From: Sedimentibacter sp. MB31-C6
Lineage (GTDB): Bacteria > Bacillota > Clostridia > Tissierellales > Sedimentibacteraceae
Length of the DNA: 64,000 nucleotides
NCBI RefSeq assembly: GCF_035934735.1
Contig: NZ_CP142396.1
Coordinates: 2,914,001 to 2,978,000 of the forward strand
Direction of reading: 5' to 3'
Shown: in pieces, positions 53,251 through 61,711 of the stretch
Numbering within the stretch: position 1 is the first letter of the stretch
Layout of the letters: each line of letters begins with the position of its first letter
Notes under the pieces: generated by a model
The model's database searches: none
Seen by the model: only the letters and a program-made list of their open reading frames with translations
What the model was told of the DNA's origin: nothing
Position numbers and translations under genes: made by a program

Positions 53251-53598
53251 ATGTCAGAGAAAAATTTTATATATAGTATACTTTATGACTATTATAAAGA
53301 TTTATTGAAAGAAAATCAGGCAAATATAATTGACCTATATTATAATCAGGACTACAGCTTGTCTGAAATTGCTGAAAACATGAACATTAGCAGACAGGGT
53401 GTACATGATGCACTTAAGAGAGCTGAAAAGAGCTTGATAGAATATGAAAAGAAAATTAAATTACACTTCAAGTTTAAAAAATACTATAAGGTTGCAGAAA
53501 ATATAATAAGGCTTACTGCAAGTATAACTGATGAAAAATATAAAGATACAACAGATAATATAATTACAGAAGCGCGTAAAATAATAAATGAAGGGTAG
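53251..53598 (+). CDS. ylxM: YlxM/p13-like helix-turn-helix protein
   Basis: A 115-residue helical protein of the YlxM (UPF0122) family, almost always encoded just before ffh. Residues about 20-60 form a sigma-70 region-4-like helix-turn-helix (QANIIDLYYNQDYSLSEIAENMNISRQGVHDALKRAEKSLIEYE). In streptococci the homologue modulates SRP assembly or activity. The RBS is AGGTGAT. It is followed by ffh after 6 bp. Confidence 0.93.
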   Translation: MSEKNFIYSILYDYYKDLLKENQANIIDLYYNQDYSLSEIAENMNISRQGVHDALKRAEKSLIEYEKKIKLHFKFKKYYKVAENIIRLTASITDEKYKDTTDNIITEARKIINEG

Positions 53599-53604
53599 AA
53601 TTCA

Positions 53605-54960
53605 ATGTTTGAAAATTTATCTGATAAACTTCAAAATACATTAAAGAAATTAAGAGGTAAAGGCAAGCTTACAGAAAAAGACATAGATATAGCAATGAAA
53701 GAAGTTAAAATGTCATTGCTTGAAGCTGACGTTAACTATAAAGTAGTTAAAATGTTTGTAAACAATGTAAAAGAAAGAGCCTTGGGCCATGAAGTAATGG
53801 ATAGTCTATCCCCTGGACAACAAGTTGTTAAAATAGTTCACGATGAACTAGTTAATATAATGGGCGAAGGAGAAAGTAAGCTTAATTTTAGTCCAAATGA
53901 TATAACATATTTTATGATGTGTGGTCTTCAAGGTGCTGGTAAAACAACAGCAACAGGAAAACTTGCTAAAAAGTTAAAAAAAGAAGGTAAAAGGCCATTG
54001 CTTGTTGCTTGTGACATTTACAGACCTGCAGCTATAAAACAGTTAGAGGTCGTTGGTGGAAATGTAGATGTTCCTGTTTTTTCAATGGGTGATAAAACAA
54101 GTCCAGTAATTATTGCTCAAGAGGCAATGAAACATGCCTTAAAAAATGGTAATGATATTGTTATTATAGATACAGCTGGTCGTTTACATATAGACGAAGA
54201 GCTAATGGAAGAGCTAGTTCAAATTAAAGAAACTGTTAATCCAGAAGAAATTCTTTTGTTATTAGATGCAATGACTGGTCAAGATGCAGTAAAAGTTGCT
54301 GAAACATTCAATAAATACTTGGAAATTACAGGTGTAATATTAACAAAAGTAGATGGAGATGCAAGAGGCGGTGCTGCCCTTTCAATTAGAAATGTTGTAG
54401 ATAAACCTATAAAATTTTTGTCTGTGGGAGAAAAGATGGATCAAATAGAAACTTTTCATCCAGACAGAATGGCATCTAGAATACTTGGCATGGGAGATGT
54501 ATTATCAATTATTGAAAAGGCTCAAGATGCCTTTGATGAAAAACAAGCCATTGAACTACAAAAAAAATTAAAAACTCAAGAATTCAACTTAGAAGATTTT
54601 TTATCACAATTACAACAAATGAAAAACATGGGACCTTTAGACGAAATACTGGAAATGATACCAGGTTTAGGTGGCAATAAGAAACTTAAAGGCTTAAAGG
54701 TTGATGAAAAAGAACTAAAACATACTGAAGCTATAATTCAATCAATGACTAAAAAAGAACGCATGAGTCCATCATTAATAAATGGAAGCAGAAGAAAAAG
54801 AATTGCTGCTGGAAGTGGAACTTCAGTTCAAAAAGTAAATCAGTTATTAAAACAATATGAAGAAATGCGTAAAATGATGAAGAAGTTTTCTTCTATGGAA
54901 AAAATGGGTAAGAAAAAAGGTGGCTTAGGTGGACTTGGTAATTTCAAAATGCCATTTTAA
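53605..54960 (+). CDS. ffh: Signal recognition particle protein Ffh
   Basis: A 451-residue SRP54 GTPase that binds signal sequences and SRP RNA. N domain 1-85, then the G domain with GLQGAGKTTATGKLAKKL (G1) near residue 105, CDIYRPAAIKQL, IIDTAGRLHIDEEL (G3), LTKVDGDARGGAAL (G4) and SVGEKMDQIETFHPDRMASRILGMGD. The Met-rich M domain (about 300-440) includes MKNMGPLDEILEMIPG and the RNA-binding SRRKRIAAGSG. It ends in a Met/Lys/Gly-rich tail. A REP-like repeat separates it from rpsP. Confidence 0.98.
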   Translation: MFENLSDKLQNTLKKLRGKGKLTEKDIDIAMKEVKMSLLEADVNYKVVKMFVNNVKERALGHEVMDSLSPGQQVVKIVHDELVNIMGEGESKLNFSPNDITYFMMCGLQGAGKTTATGKLAKKLKKEGKRPLLVACDIYRPAAIKQLEVVGGNVDVPVFSMGDKTSPVIIAQEAMKHALKNGNDIVIIDTAGRLHIDEELMEELVQIKETVNPEEILLLLDAMTGQDAVKVAETFNKYLEITGVILTKVDGDARGGAALSIRNVVDKPIKFLSVGEKMDQIETFHPDRMASRILGMGDVLSIIEKAQDAFDEKQAIELQKKLKTQEFNLEDFLSQLQQMKNMGPLDEILEMIPGLGGNKKLKGLKVDEKELKHTEAIIQSMTKKERMSPSLINGSRRKRIAAGSGTSVQKVNQLLKQYEEMRKMMKKFSSMEKMGKKKGGLGGLGNFKMPF

Positions 54961-54962
54961 CT

Positions 54963-55089
54963 TGTAGGGTTTGCATATTTGTAAAACATAGGATGTATAC
55001 AATCGTCCCTACATGCTAAATTCATGTTATGACTGTAGGGTTTGCATTGTATGCAAACCGCAGGGCGTATTACAATGCGTCCTCCTACA
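54963..55089. repeat. REP/MITE-like inverted-repeat element between ffh and rpsP
   Basis: TGTAGGG (54963-54969) faces CCCTACA (55007-55013). A second unit has ends TGTAGG (55034-55039) and CCTACA (55084-55089). Inside it are two hairpins: GGTTTGCA/TGCAAACC (55039-55059), and GGGCGTATT/AATGCGTCC near 55064-55082 with two G-U pairs. It is not coding; an in-frame extension of rpsP through it is spurious. The GTAGGG and ATGCGTCC words recur in the repeat at 28118-28193. Confidence 0.7.
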
Positions 55090-55135
55090 TCACATATATA
55101 AACAAAAGCTTATATACTATAAGGAGGTGACAATA

Positions 55136-55399
55136 ATGTCAGTAAAAATCAGATTAAAAAGAATGGGTTCTAAGAAGAAACCTTTTTACAGAATAGTTGT
55201 AGCTGATTCTCGTTCTCCAAGAGATGGACGTTTTATAGAAGAAATCGGATATTACAACCCTGTAGTTGAACCAAAAGTAGTTAAAATTAACGATGAAAGT
55301 GCTATTAAATGGTTAAACGATGGAGCAAAACCTACAGATACAGTTAGTATGTTATTTAAAACTAATGGTATTTATGAAAAAAGAGATGAAAACAAATAA
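55136..55399 (+). CDS. rpsP: 30S ribosomal protein S16
   Basis: An 87-residue ribosomal protein. It begins [42 protein letters not shown], the family signature, and keeps PTDTV near residue 68. The start is set by AAGGAGGTGA (55121-55130), a perfect anti-SD match; longer upstream reading frames pass through the repeat element. It leads the rpsP-khpA-rimM-trmD-rplS group. Confidence 0.97.
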   Translation: MSVKIRLKRMGSKKKPFYRIVVADSRSPRDGRFIEEIGYYNPVVEPKVVKINDESAIKWLNDGAKPTDTVSMLFKTNGIYEKRDENK

Positions 55400-55411
55400 G
55401 AGGTGATATAA

Positions 55412-55642
55412 ATGGGTGAATTAGTAGAATATATAGCAAAATCACTAGTAGATAATCCGGATCTTGTAACAGTAACTGAAGTAGAAGGAAGTCAATCACT
55501 TATAATAGAATTAAAAGTCGCTCCTGATGATATGGGTAAAGTAATTGGTAAACAAGGTAGAATAGCTAAGGCAATAAGAACAGTAGTAAAAGCTGCTGCT
55601 ACAAAAGATAACAAAAGAGTTATAGTTGAAATTATTCAATAA
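55412..55642 (+). CDS. khpA: KH-domain RNA-binding protein KhpA
   Basis: A 76-residue single KH-domain protein (YlqC family). The GxxG loop is GKQGR in DMGKVIGKQGRIAKAIRTVVKAAA, near residue 48. In Firmicutes KhpA pairs with KhpB/Jag and affects cell division and RNA handling. Its place between rpsP and rimM is conserved. The RBS is AGAGGTGAT and lies at the end of rpsP. Confidence 0.95.
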   Translation: MGELVEYIAKSLVDNPDLVTVTEVEGSQSLIIELKVAPDDMGKVIGKQGRIAKAIRTVVKAAATKDNKRVIVEIIQ

Positions 55643-55699
55643 TGCCTACTCAAGGGATTAGAAAACTAATCCCTATATATTTTGACAACAGAGGTAAAT

Positions 55700-56200
55700 A
55701 TGAAAGATTATATAAAGGTAGGAAAAATAGTTAATACTCATGGTGTAAAAGGTTACTTGAAATGTATACCATTAACTGACGATTTAAATCGATTTGATGA
55801 ACTCGACTACATCTACACAGAAATGGATGATGTTAAAAGAAAAATCAAAGATGTTTGGTATAGAAAAGGCATGGTTTATATTTATTTAGAGAATATTGAA
55901 GATATGGATACTGCTGAAAGTTTTCGAGATACCTATATTTCTATATTGGAAGACCAGTTGAGAAAACTTCCAGAGAGTACATATTATTTATTTGACCTTG
56001 AAGGTCTTAAGGTGTACTCAACAGAAGGAAAGTATTTAGGTAATATAAGTACAATTTATCAAACTGGCGCTAATGATGTATATGAAGTGAAAAATAATAA
56101 TACTTCCTATTTAATACCTGCCATTAAAGATGTTGTTAAAGAAGTAAATTTAAAAAACAATATAATGATTATAAATGTTATAGAGGGGCTTTTGGAATGA
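55700..56200 (+). CDS. rimM: Ribosome maturation factor RimM
   Basis: A 166-residue 16S rRNA processing factor that binds S19 and helps mature the 30S head. The N-terminal domain begins IKVGKIVNTHGVKGYLKCIPLTDDLNRF, and the C-terminal PRC-barrel contains YYLFDLEGLKVYSTEGKYLGNISTIYQTGANDVYEV and LIPAIKDVVKEVN. The start is the ATG after AGAGGT; a TTG six codons earlier overlaps that site. It overlaps trmD by 4 bp (ATGA). Confidence 0.95.
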   Translation: MKDYIKVGKIVNTHGVKGYLKCIPLTDDLNRFDELDYIYTEMDDVKRKIKDVWYRKGMVYIYLENIEDMDTAESFRDTYISILEDQLRKLPESTYYLFDLEGLKVYSTEGKYLGNISTIYQTGANDVYEVKNNNTSYLIPAIKDVVKEVNLKNNIMIINVIEGLLE

Positions 56201-56913
56201 CATTTGATGTAATAACTTTATTTCCTGAGCTAATAGATGTTTATACTAAAAACGGAATTATTGGCAGAGCAATTGATAATAATACATTTAATTTGAAATA
56301 TGTTAATCTCAGAGAATATTCTGAAGATAAGCATAAAAAAGTGGATGATTATCCATATGGTGGAGGTCCAGGTATGCTGTTAAAACCTGAACCTATGTTT
56401 AATGCTTTGAATGCTATAAAACGAGACAATTCATATATTATTTATTTATCACCAAAAGGCAATTTGTTTACACAAAAAAAGGCCAAGGAGCTTTCTGCTA
56501 AAGAACATATAATACTTATCGCTGGACATTATGAAGGCATAGATCAAAGAATCATAGACAAATATGTGGATGAAGAAATTTCTATGGGAGATTATGTGAT
56601 GACAAGTGGAGAACTTCCAGCTCTTATGATTATTGATGCAGTAGGTAGATTAATACCAGGTGTATTAGGATCTGATGAATCTTCAATAGAAGAATCTCAT
56701 AGCAATAATTTACTGGAATACCCACAATATACTAGGCCTGAAAGCTACAAAAATATAAAAGTTCCAGATATTCTATTGTCTGGTCATCATAAAAAAATTA
56801 AAGAGTGGCGTCGTTTTAAAGCAATTGAAGTTACCCTCGATAGACGTCCAGATTTAATAAAAGATGAAAAAATTATAGAAGAATACAACAAATTAAAAAA
56901 AATATACAAATAA
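56197..56913 (+). CDS. trmD: tRNA (guanine-37-N1)-methyltransferase TrmD
   Basis: A 238-residue SPOUT-class methyltransferase that makes m1G37 and prevents +1 frameshifting. It begins MTFDVITLFPELID. The knot and SAM-binding motifs are YPYGGGPGMLLKPEP, LIAGHYEGIDQRIIDKYVDEEISMGDYVMTSGELPAL, and the C-terminal LLSGHHKKIKEWRR. Translation is coupled to rimM through an ATGA overlap. Length is standard. Confidence 0.98.
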   Translation: MTFDVITLFPELIDVYTKNGIIGRAIDNNTFNLKYVNLREYSEDKHKKVDDYPYGGGPGMLLKPEPMFNALNAIKRDNSYIIYLSPKGNLFTQKKAKELSAKEHIILIAGHYEGIDQRIIDKYVDEEISMGDYVMTSGELPALMIIDAVGRLIPGVLGSDESSIEESHSNNLLEYPQYTRPESYKNIKVPDILLSGHHKKIKEWRRFKAIEVTLDRRPDLIKDEKIIEEYNKLKKIYK

Positions 56914-56916
56914 TTG

Positions 56917-57018
56917 TTGTAAGCATTATAACAATTATGCTATAATGCATTAGAGTATACGGCGGTCCTCTATACGTTAAAAAGTATTAAGAACGCTTAA
57001 GCGAAGGGAGGTATACAA
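56917..57018 (+). promoter_or_regulatory. rplS promoter and probable L19 leader
   Basis: TTGTAA (56917-56922), 18 bp, TGC-extended TATAAT (56941-56946). The following leader has inverted GTATA/TATAC arms around GGCGGTCCTC, then CGCTTAAGCG, then the RBS GGGAGG and a final GTATAC. Firmicute rplS genes often carry an autoregulatory L19 leader; this one resembles it in place and layout, but I have not matched it to a model. Confidence 0.55.
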
Positions 57019-57366
57019 ATGGATTTAATAAAATCAATTGAATTAGAACAAGTTAAAAGTGAAGTTACACCTTTTAATGTGGGAGATACAATTAAAGTAC
57101 ACGTTAGAATAAAAGAAGGTAACAGAGAAAGAGTTCAGGTATTCGAAGGTATTGTAATTAAAAAACAAGGCGGAAGTAACCGAGCAACTTTTACCGTAAG
57201 AAAACTTTCTTACGGAGTAGGTGTTGAAAGAACTTTCCCAATTCATTCTCCTAAAATTGAAAAAATCGAAGTAGTAAGAAAAGGTAAAGTAAGACGAGCT
57301 AGATTGTTCTATCTAAGAGAAAGAACTGGTAAAGCAGCTAAAGTTAAAGAATTAAGGAATTATTAA
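57019..57366 (+). CDS. rplS: 50S ribosomal protein L19
   Basis: A 115-residue ribosomal protein at the 30S-50S interface. Typical segments are [34 protein letters not shown] and [53 protein letters not shown]. The RBS is AGGGAGG. A strong terminator follows 3 bp after the stop. Confidence 0.98.
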   Translation: MDLIKSIELEQVKSEVTPFNVGDTIKVHVRIKEGNRERVQVFEGIVIKKQGGSNRATFTVRKLSYGVGVERTFPIHSPKIEKIEVVRKGKVRRARLFYLRERTGKAAKVKELRNY

Positions 57367-57369
57367 TCA

Positions 57370-57395
57370 ATTGAGGGCATCTGCCCTCAATTTTT
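57370..57395 (+). terminator. Terminator of rplS
   Basis: ATTGAGGGCA (57370-57379) and TGCCCTCAAT (57382-57391) with a two-base loop, then T4. Confidence 0.92.
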
Positions 57396-57402
57396 GTATG
57401 AC

Positions 57403-57645
57403 CTAACCCCATTTTTTCGACCGTAGGGAGAAAAAAATGGTTGGTAGGTCAACCGCAACGAACTCCCAATTTATGCGACCGTAGGGAGCAAATAAATTGG
57501 TGAGTGAGACTGCGTATACACTAACCCCATTTTTTCGACCGTAGGGAGAAAAAAATGGTTGGTAGGTCAACCGCAACGAACTCCCAATTTATGCGACCGT
57601 AGGGAGCAAATAAATTGGTGAGTGAGACTGCGTATACACTAACCC
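57403..57645. repeat. 118-bp perfect tandem repeat of paired hairpins
   Basis: Two identical 118-bp copies (57403-57520 and 57521-57638) and the first 7 bp of a third. Each copy holds two hairpins, CCATTTTTT/AAAAAATGG and CCAATTTAT/ATAAATTGG, and each hairpin loop carries GACCGTAGGGAG, giving four occurrences (57419, 57477, 57537, 57595). A degraded CAGTAGAGAGCG follows at 57650. It is non-coding and more GC-rich than its flanks. It fills most of the 353 bp between rplS and rbgA. Confidence 0.92.
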
Positions 57646-57719
57646 AAACAGTAGAGAGCGAAAAACAGGGTAGAAGAAAAAAATTACAGGTAATTTAGCC
57701 GTAATAGAAAGAGGTATAT

Positions 57720-58562
57720 ATGAATATAAATTGGTATCCAGGACATATGAAAAAAACAAAGGAACTGCTTCATGAAAATCTTAAGTTAGTAAATATTGTA
57801 ATAGAAGTTATTGATGCAAGAATTCCCATAAGTAGTAAAAATCCGGATTTTGATATTCTTTTTAAAGATAAAAAGAGATTAATTGTATTAAATAAATATG
57901 ATTTAGCTGATCCAGTTGCAAATAAAAATTGGGAAGAATATTATAAAAGTAAGGGATGGACAGTAGTATTATATAATTCTACTAATAATAAAGAACTTAG
58001 AAAACTCGAAATGGCCATAGCAGAAGCATCTAGGGAAATAATTGAAAGGTATAAAAAAAGAGGATTATTAAACAAAACAATTAAAGCAATGATAGTAGGA
58101 ATTCCTAATGTAGGAAAATCAACTCTTATAAATTCTATTGCAAAAAAGAAAAGCGCCAAAACAGGAAACATGCCAGGTGTTACTAAAGGTAAGCAATGGA
58201 TACGACTATCTGGTAATATTGATTTATTAGATACTCCAGGTATACTTTGGCCAAAATTTGATAACGAAGAAAGTGCATTAAACCTTGCTTTTACTGGAGC
58301 AATTAAAGATGAAGTTTTAGTTTTAGAAGAAATAGGATTGAAATTTATAGAAAAAATGCAACACTTAGGTAAAGAAAAAGCGATTATTGAAAAATATGGT
58401 GTGGAAAACAATGACAAAGCTCTAAATATAATGGAAAATATTGCTTTGAAGCGAAACTTATTATATAATAAAACTGAAATTGATTATTTAAGAGTTAGCA
58501 GTTTAATTTTAAATGATTTTAGAAGTGGAAAGCTAGGTAAAATCACTTTAGAAAAATCTTAA
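57720..58562 (+). CDS. rbgA: Ribosome biogenesis GTPase RbgA (YlqF)
   Basis: A 280-residue circularly permuted GTPase needed for late 50S assembly. It starts MNINWYPGHMKKTKELLHENLKLVNIVIEVIDARIP. The permuted motif order is G4 (LNKYDLADP near residue 60), G1 (GIPNVGKSTLIN near 125) and G3 (LLDTPGILWPKF near 170). The C-terminal domain is helical. The RBS is GAGGT. It precedes rnhB by 98 bp, as in Bacillus. Confidence 0.96.
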   Translation: MNINWYPGHMKKTKELLHENLKLVNIVIEVIDARIPISSKNPDFDILFKDKKRLIVLNKYDLADPVANKNWEEYYKSKGWTVVLYNSTNNKELRKLEMAIAEASREIIERYKKRGLLNKTIKAMIVGIPNVGKSTLINSIAKKKSAKTGNMPGVTKGKQWIRLSGNIDLLDTPGILWPKFDNEESALNLAFTGAIKDEVLVLEEIGLKFIEKMQHLGKEKAIIEKYGVENNDKALNIMENIALKRNLLYNKTEIDYLRVSSLILNDFRSGKLGKITLEKS

Positions 58563-58660
58563 TTCTCGATATAAAAATTTAGAAAATATAAACTATTATT
58601 TATTATTTTATAATTAAATAACTGAGTTATTGATAATAGTAATAGTAATTGGGGGTACAT

Positions 58661-59293
58661 ATGCTTAAAATAGAACAGGAACTTTGGGATAATGGTTATA
58701 AAAATATAGCTTGTATTGATGAAGTAGGAAGAGGATGTCTCGCAGGTAGTGTTGTTGCTTGTGCTATTATTATGCCTAGAAACTTACTAATCGACGGTGT
58801 GAATGACTCGAAAAAATTAACACCTAAAAAAAGAGATAAGCTCTTTGATATAATAAAACAATCAGCACTTGCCATTGGTATAGGTGAAATTAGTTGTAAT
58901 ACAGTTGATAAAATTAATATTAAAAATGCAACTAAACTTGCTATGAAACAAGCAATAGAAAACCTTAAAAATAAAGAAGGCAATAAGATAGTACCTGATT
59001 GTTTGTTAATCGATGCTGAAAAATTAGATTTACATATACCTCAGCATAATATTATAAAAGGTGATGAAAAATGTCATGGCATTGCCGCAGCTTCAATAAT
59101 TGCAAAAGTTACAAGAGATAGACAAATGACAGTATTAGATAAAACTTTTCCAGAATATAAATTTGCAAAAAATAAGGGTTATGGAACTAAAGACCATGTC
59201 CAAGCATTGCAAATTTACGGACCTACTGAAATACATAGAAAATCATTTCTTAAAAAAATATTAAACAGAAATGAACAGATAGAAATGTTATAA
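58661..59293 (+). CDS. rnhB: Ribonuclease HII
   Basis: A 210-residue RNase HII that cuts RNA in RNA-DNA hybrids and removes misincorporated ribonucleotides. The first active-site motif is CIDEVGRGCLAG near residue 19 (catalytic Asp-Glu), followed by DCLLIDAEKLD and the basic KGDEKCHGIAAASIIAKVTRDR. A GYGTKDHVQAL segment is near residue 175. The start is the ATG after GGGGGT; a TTG four codons upstream lies within that site. It ends the conserved translation block. Confidence 0.96.
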   Translation: MLKIEQELWDNGYKNIACIDEVGRGCLAGSVVACAIIMPRNLLIDGVNDSKKLTPKKRDKLFDIIKQSALAIGIGEISCNTVDKINIKNATKLAMKQAIENLKNKEGNKIVPDCLLIDAEKLDLHIPQHNIIKGDEKCHGIAAASIIAKVTRDRQMTVLDKTFPEYKFAKNKGYGTKDHVQALQIYGPTEIHRKSFLKKILNRNEQIEML

Positions 59294-59333
59294 AAGATAT
59301 TTTATTTATCGTTTATTATCAATTAAAGGCGCA

Positions 59334-59428
59334 AACACCTACTATTATATCTATTTTACCATTAAAGTAATATATTACAACATTTGGTAACTTAGAAAGT
59401 CAATAGATTGCTTAGGTGTTATTTTTTT
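59334..59428 (+). other. Nested-stem RNA element with a U-tract after rnhB
   Basis: AACACCTA (59334-59341) pairs with TAGGTGTT (59413-59420), followed by T7. Inside, ATCTATT (59349-59355) pairs with AATAGAT (59402-59408), TTACC (59356-59360) with GGTAA (59386-59390), and TAATATATTA (59368-59377) is self-complementary. It is either an elaborate rnhB terminator or a structured RNA. Confidence 0.55.
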
Positions 59429-59486
59429 GTTTTAAATTCGAGGTCATTTTATTCATAATGTATGTTAATACCTTTAATATCCACCA

Positions 59487-59515
59487 TTGAAATTAATTGT
59501 AAAATATTGTACAAT
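59487..59515 (+). promoter_or_regulatory. Promoter of agrA-agrC
   Basis: TTGAAA (59487-59492), 17 bp, TACAAT (59510-59515), 50 bp before the TTG start. Confidence 0.75.
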
Positions 59516-59564
59516 ACTGTAGAAAGTTTTTTACTTAAAATTTATTGAATCGGAGGTAAATAAA

Positions 59565-60290
59565 TTGTGTGATTATAAAATCGTAGTATGTGATGATGAA
59601 GAATTATGTCGAAGCGAATTAAAATTGCTGCTTGAGGAATATGAAGTAGATAATAACATAAACTTTGAAGTTGATTTTTATGAAAATGGCACAGAGCTAC
59701 TTAAGAAAAAAGTAAAGAATTATAATATATTTTTATTAGATATAGAAATGGAAGATATTAATGGAATTGAAATTGCAAAGCAAATAATAAAGGAATACCC
59801 TGATGCAATAATTATGTTTATCACAGGGTACGATAGTTATATTGATAATGCTTTTGATTTAAAAGTTATGAGATATTTAAATAAACCTGTAGATAAAAAA
59901 AGACTATATAGAGCATTAGATATAGCGATTTCCGATATAAATAGACAAAAACAATATGTTAATGTTCGTGATTATAGGGGAGAACATTGTAAAATTAAAA
60001 TTAATGATATTATAAGAATTTATATTGAAGGTAGAAAAGTTGCTTTAGAAGCATCTAAAGAAATATATGAAACAAATAAAACTTTTTCTGAATTCGAGAA
60101 ATTAGTTGAAAATTTCGATTTTGTTCATACATATAAAAAACGTCTGGTAAATCTTATGTATGTTTCTGGTTTTGAAGATGATAAATTATTGCTTATTAAA
60201 GGTAAAAATGAAATACAAGAATATATTAATCCTAGACTTATGAGCCATGTAAGAACAGAATGGCTTTTATATGGGAGGCGCTTCAGATGA
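59565..60290 (+). CDS. LytTR response regulator, AgrA-like
   Basis: A 241-residue two-component response regulator. The receiver domain (1-120) has the acidic pair CDDEE near residue 9, the phospho-acceptor Asp in IFLLDIEMEDINGIEIA near 57 and the Lys in YLNKPVDKKRLY near 103. A C-terminal LytTR DNA-binding domain (about 135-235) includes INDIIRIYIEGRKVALEA and FVHTYKKRLVNLMYV. It is expected to switch on the agr operon and target genes after phosphorylation by the next gene product. The start is TTG 59565, seven bases after CGGAGGT. Its stop overlaps the kinase start (ATGA). Confidence 0.9.
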   Translation: MCDYKIVVCDDEELCRSELKLLLEEYEVDNNINFEVDFYENGTELLKKKVKNYNIFLLDIEMEDINGIEIAKQIIKEYPDAIIMFITGYDSYIDNAFDLKVMRYLNKPVDKKRLYRALDIAISDINRQKQYVNVRDYRGEHCKIKINDIIRIYIEGRKVALEASKEIYETNKTFSEFEKLVENFDFVHTYKKRLVNLMYVSGFEDDKLLLIKGKNEIQEYINPRLMSHVRTEWLLYGRRFR

Positions 60291-61588
60291 TCGAATATAT
60301 ATATAACATTACTGTGTTAAGCACATATATATTTGAAGCATTAGTTGCACATATTTTATATTCATCAGCATTTAAACAAAACATAAATAACTATAAATAT
60401 TATACTTTGTTATTTGGAAGCTATTTTGTATTATCTATAATTCATTCTTTTAACAATACACTACTTAATTTAAGCTTGTTTGTTGTTATAAATATAATTC
60501 TCGCTTTAATTCTTTATGACGGGAAATTTAACACAAAAATTTATTATACTATCTTTTTTACTGTTGTTATGTTGGTAACTGAAGTGATATCTTTGTTTGT
60601 TTTGAAAATATACTTTAAAAATGATTTAATACTTTCTATGGCATCAAAAATTATTTTAGCTGTAATATCAAAGACTTTGTTATTTATTTTAATTAAAACC
60701 TTTTGCAATACTTTAAATAACAACTCTAACAAAATACCTACAAATAAATTTTTAGCTTTAATTCTAATTTCAGCAACTTTAGTTATGGTATTGTATGTTT
60801 TAATTGCTATTACTATTAACATCAAGATAAAAACAACAGAATTAATCACTGCTTTAATATGTGCAATAGGTCTTATGTTCTCAAGTATGATTATATTTTT
60901 TTTGTTTGAAGAAAGTATAAGAGAACAGACCGATTTAAAGGAATTCGCATTACTAAAGCAAAAATCTGAACTAGAACATAAACATTACAATATATTAAAA
61001 GAGAACTATGATAATATTAAAATAATAGAGCATGACATGAAAAAGCATTTATTGTTATTAAATGAGTATGCAAAACATGGAAGAAATAAAGAAATAATTA
61101 ATTATACGAGCAGTATTATTGATGATATTAAATATTCTACTTTTAAGCAAATTAGTTATAATAAAGCATTAGATGTAATACTTTATGAAAAAATTCAATC
61201 CGCTAAAAATAATAAAATAGCAATTTCAATTAATTCACAGAATGTTAAATTTGACTTTATTGAAGATATTGATATATGTATAATATTTTCTAATATACTA
61301 GATAATGCTATAGAAAGCTGTGAAAAAAGCTTAAATAAAGAAATACAACTAAACATTTTTATGGTAAATAACAAAATTATTACAATTGAAATGGAAAATA
61401 GCTGTGATGTAAAGCCAATTATTATAAACGAAGAACTAGTTACAAATAAATCTAATAAAGAAAATCATGGATTTGGAATGAAAAGTGTTAAAAAAACAAT
61501 AAAAAAATATAATGGACAAGTTATTTATTTATATAATGATTTAGAAAAAAAATTCATAACGAATATATCAATCTCTAATAATATATGA
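60287..61588 (+). CDS. Histidine kinase, AgrC-like peptide receptor
   Basis: A 433-residue membrane sensor kinase. About six N-terminal helices (1-205) form the peptide-sensing domain. A dimerisation helix follows with the phospho-acceptor His in IIEHDMKKHLLLLNEY near residue 250. The GHKL ATPase domain has the N box NILDNAIESCEKS near 335 and the G box HGFGMKSVKKTIKKYNG near 400. The HDxKKH motif places it in the AgrC/HPK10 group that detects cyclic peptides. The start is the ATG after GGGAGG; upstream codons lie within the regulator gene. The peptide gene follows in a separate transcription unit. Confidence 0.9.
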   Translation: MIEYIYNITVLSTYIFEALVAHILYSSAFKQNINNYKYYTLLFGSYFVLSIIHSFNNTLLNLSLFVVINIILALILYDGKFNTKIYYTIFFTVVMLVTEVISLFVLKIYFKNDLILSMASKIILAVISKTLLFILIKTFCNTLNNNSNKIPTNKFLALILISATLVMVLYVLIAITINIKIKTTELITALICAIGLMFSSMIIFFLFEESIREQTDLKEFALLKQKSELEHKHYNILKENYDNIKIIEHDMKKHLLLLNEYAKHGRNKEIINYTSSIIDDIKYSTFKQISYNKALDVILYEKIQSAKNNKIAISINSQNVKFDFIEDIDICIIFSNILDNAIESCEKSLNKEIQLNIFMVNNKIITIEMENSCDVKPIIINEELVTNKSNKENHGFGMKSVKKTIKKYNGQVIYLYNDLEKKFITNISISNNI

Positions 61589-61614
61589 AAAATTTTCCAA
61601 TTTATATTATTTTT

Positions 61615-61633
61615 ACATTAACAGAAGTAATGT
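61615..61633. promoter_or_regulatory. Inverted repeat upstream of agrD promoter
   Basis: ACATTA (61615-61620) and TAATGT (61628-61633) lie 12 bp before the -35 box. ATTAACA within it recurs inverted upstream of the agrA promoter (59464-59470). A candidate LytTR-regulator site; the consensus was not verified. Confidence 0.4.
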
Positions 61634-61645
61634 TTTCAAATTTTA

Positions 61646-61673
61646 TTGACAATTTACTACAAGATACTATAAT
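61646..61673 (+). promoter_or_regulatory. Promoter of agrD-agrB
   Basis: TTGACA (61646-61651), 16 bp, TATAAT (61668-61673). Confidence 0.82.
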
Positions 61674-61711
61674 TATACAACAAATGAAATTAATGTGAAA
61701 GGAGGTCTATT

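Noticed and set aside
55013-55135. N-terminal extension of rpsP with several Cys residues
   Set aside because: It runs through the REP-like inverted repeats, and the perfect RBS AAGGAGGTGA marks the start at 55136.
57403-57645. CRISPR array candidate from the regularly spaced GACCGTAGGGAG motif
   Set aside because: The intervening sequences alternate between two fixed types and are identical between copies, so there are no unique spacers, and no cas genes are near.
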